Program-made: the position numbers and the translations under genes
Part shown: in pieces, positions 6,198 through 7,728 of the stretch
How the letters are laid out: every line of letters starts with the position of its first letter
Numbering within the stretch: the stretch's first letter is position 1
The notes under the pieces: generated by a model
What the model saw: the letters and a program-made list of their open reading frames with translations, nothing else
What the model was told of the DNA's origin: nothing
Databases searched by the model: none
Assembly: GCA_964470285.1 (NCBI GenBank)
Contig: CAYYBZ010000080.1
Location: forward strand, 1 to 7,728
DNA: 7,728 nucleotides
Source: CAYYBZ01 sp964470285 [NCBI: uncultured Oligoflexia bacterium]
GTDB lineage: Bacteria; Bdellovibrionota_G; CAYYBZ01
Direction: 5' to 3'

Positions 6198-6860
6198 CTA
6201 CCTATATTTAACAGGATCGCTTATTCCGGCTTCTTCAAATGCCTTTAATCTTAAATAACAGCTCTGACATTCTCCGCATGCCAGATCATTCTCAGTATAA
6301 CATGACCATGTATGTTCGAAAGGAACATTCAACTCAATGCCCTTTCTTATTATTTCTTCCTTTTTCATTTCAATCAAGGGCGCGTTTACTTTAATTTTAG
6401 AATTTTTTTTTGAACCGTACATGATAAGCCGGTTAAATTGCTCTATGTAATCCTTTCTGCAGTCAGGGTAACCGGATGAATCGTTCTCCACCACTCCGAT
6501 AAAAATTACCTGCGCATCAATAACTTCCGCATACGATACGGCTATAGACAAAAGATGCGTATTTCTGAATGGGACATATGAAGACGGGATAACATTTTCT
6601 ACAGGAGCTCCGCTTTCTGGCTTAATCGAGAGGTCAGTCAGGCTTGATCCTCCTATCTTTCTTAAATAGTCTATATCTGCGATTAGCTTTTTCTTAAGTC
6701 CGTAATGCCGGGTGATTTTTTCAAAGGATTCAAATTCTTTTTTCTCTGTTCTGTGTCTGTAATTTACATGCAGAGGATAGACTTCATAGTCCTTAAGCGC
6801 AATTGCCAGTGAAACTAGTGAATCCATTCCTCCGCTTAACAGTGAAATAGCTCTATTCAT
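6198..6860 (-). CDS. queC: QueC, 7-cyano-7-deazaguanine (preQ0) synthase
   Basis: This 220-residue ATP-dependent enzyme converts 7-carboxy-7-deazaguanine and ammonia to preQ0, the precursor of queuosine in tRNA. The N-type ATP pyrophosphatase P-loop is at 8-14 (LSGGMDS). VPFRN at 96-100 and YPDCR at 131-135 are family motifs. The C-terminal zinc site is C187, C195, C198 and C201 (SCY...CGECQSC). Length is normal. ATG 6860 overlaps the queE stop as ATGA, implying translational coupling, and GGGA lies upstream. The stop is TAG, 8 bp before the kinase. queD and queF are not in the window, so the rest of the pathway must be encoded elsewhere or the product taken another way. Confidence 0.96.
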   Translation of the reverse strand: MNRAISLLSGGMDSLVSLAIALKDYEVYPLHVNYRHRTEKKEFESFEKITRHYGLKKKLIADIDYLRKIGGSSLTDLSIKPESGAPVENVIPSSYVPFRNTHLLSIAVSYAEVIDAQVIFIGVVENDSSGYPDCRKDYIEQFNRLIMYGSKKNSKIKVNAPLIEMKKEEIIRKGIELNVPFEHTWSCYTENDLACGECQSCYLRLKAFEEAGISDPVKYR

Positions 6861-7495
6861 TTCATTCCCAGGTATTTGTGCAGTTGAATCTGCATACGGT
6901 TTTTTGATTTATCTTTTATCAGAAGTCGAGCAAGTCTTTTGGGAGAAATTTTACCATAAATGCATGAAAAAACCACTTCGCATAGAATCTCGGATAAATG
7001 ATCTGATATAAATTTTTTGGCCCATTTATAATCTTTTTCATTTGCAACTACAATTTTTATAAGGTCTGTTTTTTTCAGATATTTGAAATTTGATTTAAGG
7101 GTTTTATTTTTTGATTTTTGAGAAGGAACCTTTATGTCCATTACAATTGTAGCTTTTCTGGGAACACGCTTTACCGGCAATGATCCGTTTGTTTCCAGGG
7201 TAACTTTGTATCCAAATTTAATAAGACGCCTCATAAGCTCAATCGACTGATTTTGCTCCAAAGGCTCTCCACCGGTTATCAGGACGCTTTTAATTCTTTC
7301 TTTTGTAATTTTCCTAACTATCTGATCGGCAGTTATTCTTTTATGTTTTCCGCTTAAGCTTTTTTCAGAATCACAGTCTCTACACTTAGAGGAACACCCT
7401 GAAAGCCTTACAATACAGACAGGCAGACCCTGAAAAGGCAGTTCTCCGTGTATCGAGGTTTGAACACTATAAACGTTCAGGCGGGGATCAGACAT
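6857..7495 (-). CDS. queE: QueE, radical-SAM 7-carboxy-7-deazaguanine synthase
   Basis: This 212-residue enzyme uses a 4Fe-4S cluster and S-adenosylmethionine to contract the ring of 6-carboxytetrahydropterin into 7-carboxy-7-deazaguanine, the step before QueC. The cluster motif is C34-x3-C38-x2-C41 (GCSSKCRDCDS). The SAM-binding GGEP is at 75-78, ETNG at 101-104 and the C-terminal QLHKYLG at 204-210. The N-terminal region (VQTSIHGELPFQG) corresponds to the usual S-x-Q-G-E-G stretch, with His in place of Gln. ATG 7495 overlaps the stop of the preceding gene as TAATG, with AAGGA eight bases upstream. It ends in TGA inside the ATGA overlap with queC. If that TGA were read as sense, only IELFHC would be added before a TAA. 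Confidence 0.95.
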   Translation of the reverse strand: MSDPRLNVYSVQTSIHGELPFQGLPVCIVRLSGCSSKCRDCDSEKSLSGKHKRITADQIVRKITKERIKSVLITGGEPLEQNQSIELMRRLIKFGYKVTLETNGSLPVKRVPRKATIVMDIKVPSQKSKNKTLKSNFKYLKKTDLIKIVVANEKDYKWAKKFISDHLSEILCEVVFSCIYGKISPKRLARLLIKDKSKNRMQIQLHKYLGMK

Positions 7496-7728
7496 TAGAG
7501 CTTTTCCTTTTCATCAATTATATTCCTGTTTAGTCTTATGTTTTCTATAAAGCTTTTTCTGAATTCAGCATTTTTAATCTGGTCCTCATGCTGCTTAACA
7601 ATGCTGTAAGCCTTGTTAAGAAAACCTACCGCTTCATCCTCTCTTTTTAAATTCTTTAGAACCTTATAATGGTTAAAGAATATTTCTTCAGTATATTTTT
7701 CGGTTTCTTCGTGAGCATCTATAAACTG
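7495..7728 (-). CDS. C-terminal end of a TPR-like repeat protein (runs off right edge)
   Basis: These are 77 codons open to the window's right edge, ending in TAA that shares one base with the queE start. The sequence is helical and charged, with a TPR-like pair: a first helix FFNHYKVLKNLKREDEA followed by VGFLNKAYSIVKQHED. The tail FRKSFIENIRLNRNI resembles the C-terminal cap seen in large bacterial signalling proteins that carry many TPRs behind a kinase, cyclase or AAA module. That resemblance is from memory, and the catalytic part, if any, lies outside the window. The tight junction suggests it belongs to the same operon as queE, queC and the kinase. Confidence 0.7.
   Translation of the reverse strand, partial: QFIDAHEETEKYTEEIFFNHYKVLKNLKREDEAVGFLNKAYSIVKQHEDQIKNAEFRKSFIENIRLNRNIIDEKEKL

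Overview
This is an AT-rich, gene-dense bacterial segment with short or overlapping gene junctions. All but one gene lies on the minus strand. A Hanks-type kinase with an HRD-I-S-P-x-N catalytic loop, a single membrane span and PEGA repeats, together with a type-4 uracil-DNA glycosylase and a homocysteine methyltransferase/MTHFR fusion, suggests a Gram-negative lineage of the deltaproteobacterial/myxobacterial kind. The sequence alone does not fix the phylum. I see no mobile element, phage gene, CRISPR array, tRNA or rRNA.

Layout, right to left along the minus strand. (i) 7728-4453: the C-terminal end of a TPR-like protein, then queE and queC (7-deazaguanine/queuosine precursor synthesis), then a membrane-anchored Ser/Thr kinase. 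Junctions are TAATG, ATGA and 8 bp, which indicates one operon. (ii) 4184-4426, plus strand: khpA, a small KH-domain RNA-binding protein standing alone. (iii) 4061-2190: a YitJ-type gene joining a zinc homocysteine S-methyltransferase to a methylenetetrahydrofolate reductase (methionine/one-carbon metabolism). (iv) 2105-1: an exported zinc-dependent phospholipase C-like protein, a type-4 uracil-DNA glycosylase, and the N-terminal 169 residues of a two-span membrane protein that runs off the left edge. The junctions inside (iv) are 4 and 7 bp.

The most notable feature is that two genes are each interrupted by one in-frame TGA while the same frame continues intact into a conserved domain. In the methyltransferase/MTHFR gene, TGA 3176-3174 sits at the domain boundary. 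The reductase half follows with 327 clean codons and no ATG, GTG or TTG before codon 387, deep inside the domain. In the kinase, TGA 4668-4666 lies between PEGA repeat 1 and PEGA repeat 2. Every other visible gene end is TAA or TAG, except queE, whose TGA lies inside an ATGA overlap and would add only six sense codons before a TAA if it were read through. This fits UGA readthrough or recoding at domain boundaries. Two recent nonsense mutations or base-call errors are also possible. For the kinase there is a third option, reinitiation at a GTG that has a good Shine-Dalgarno sequence. Sequence alone cannot decide among these.
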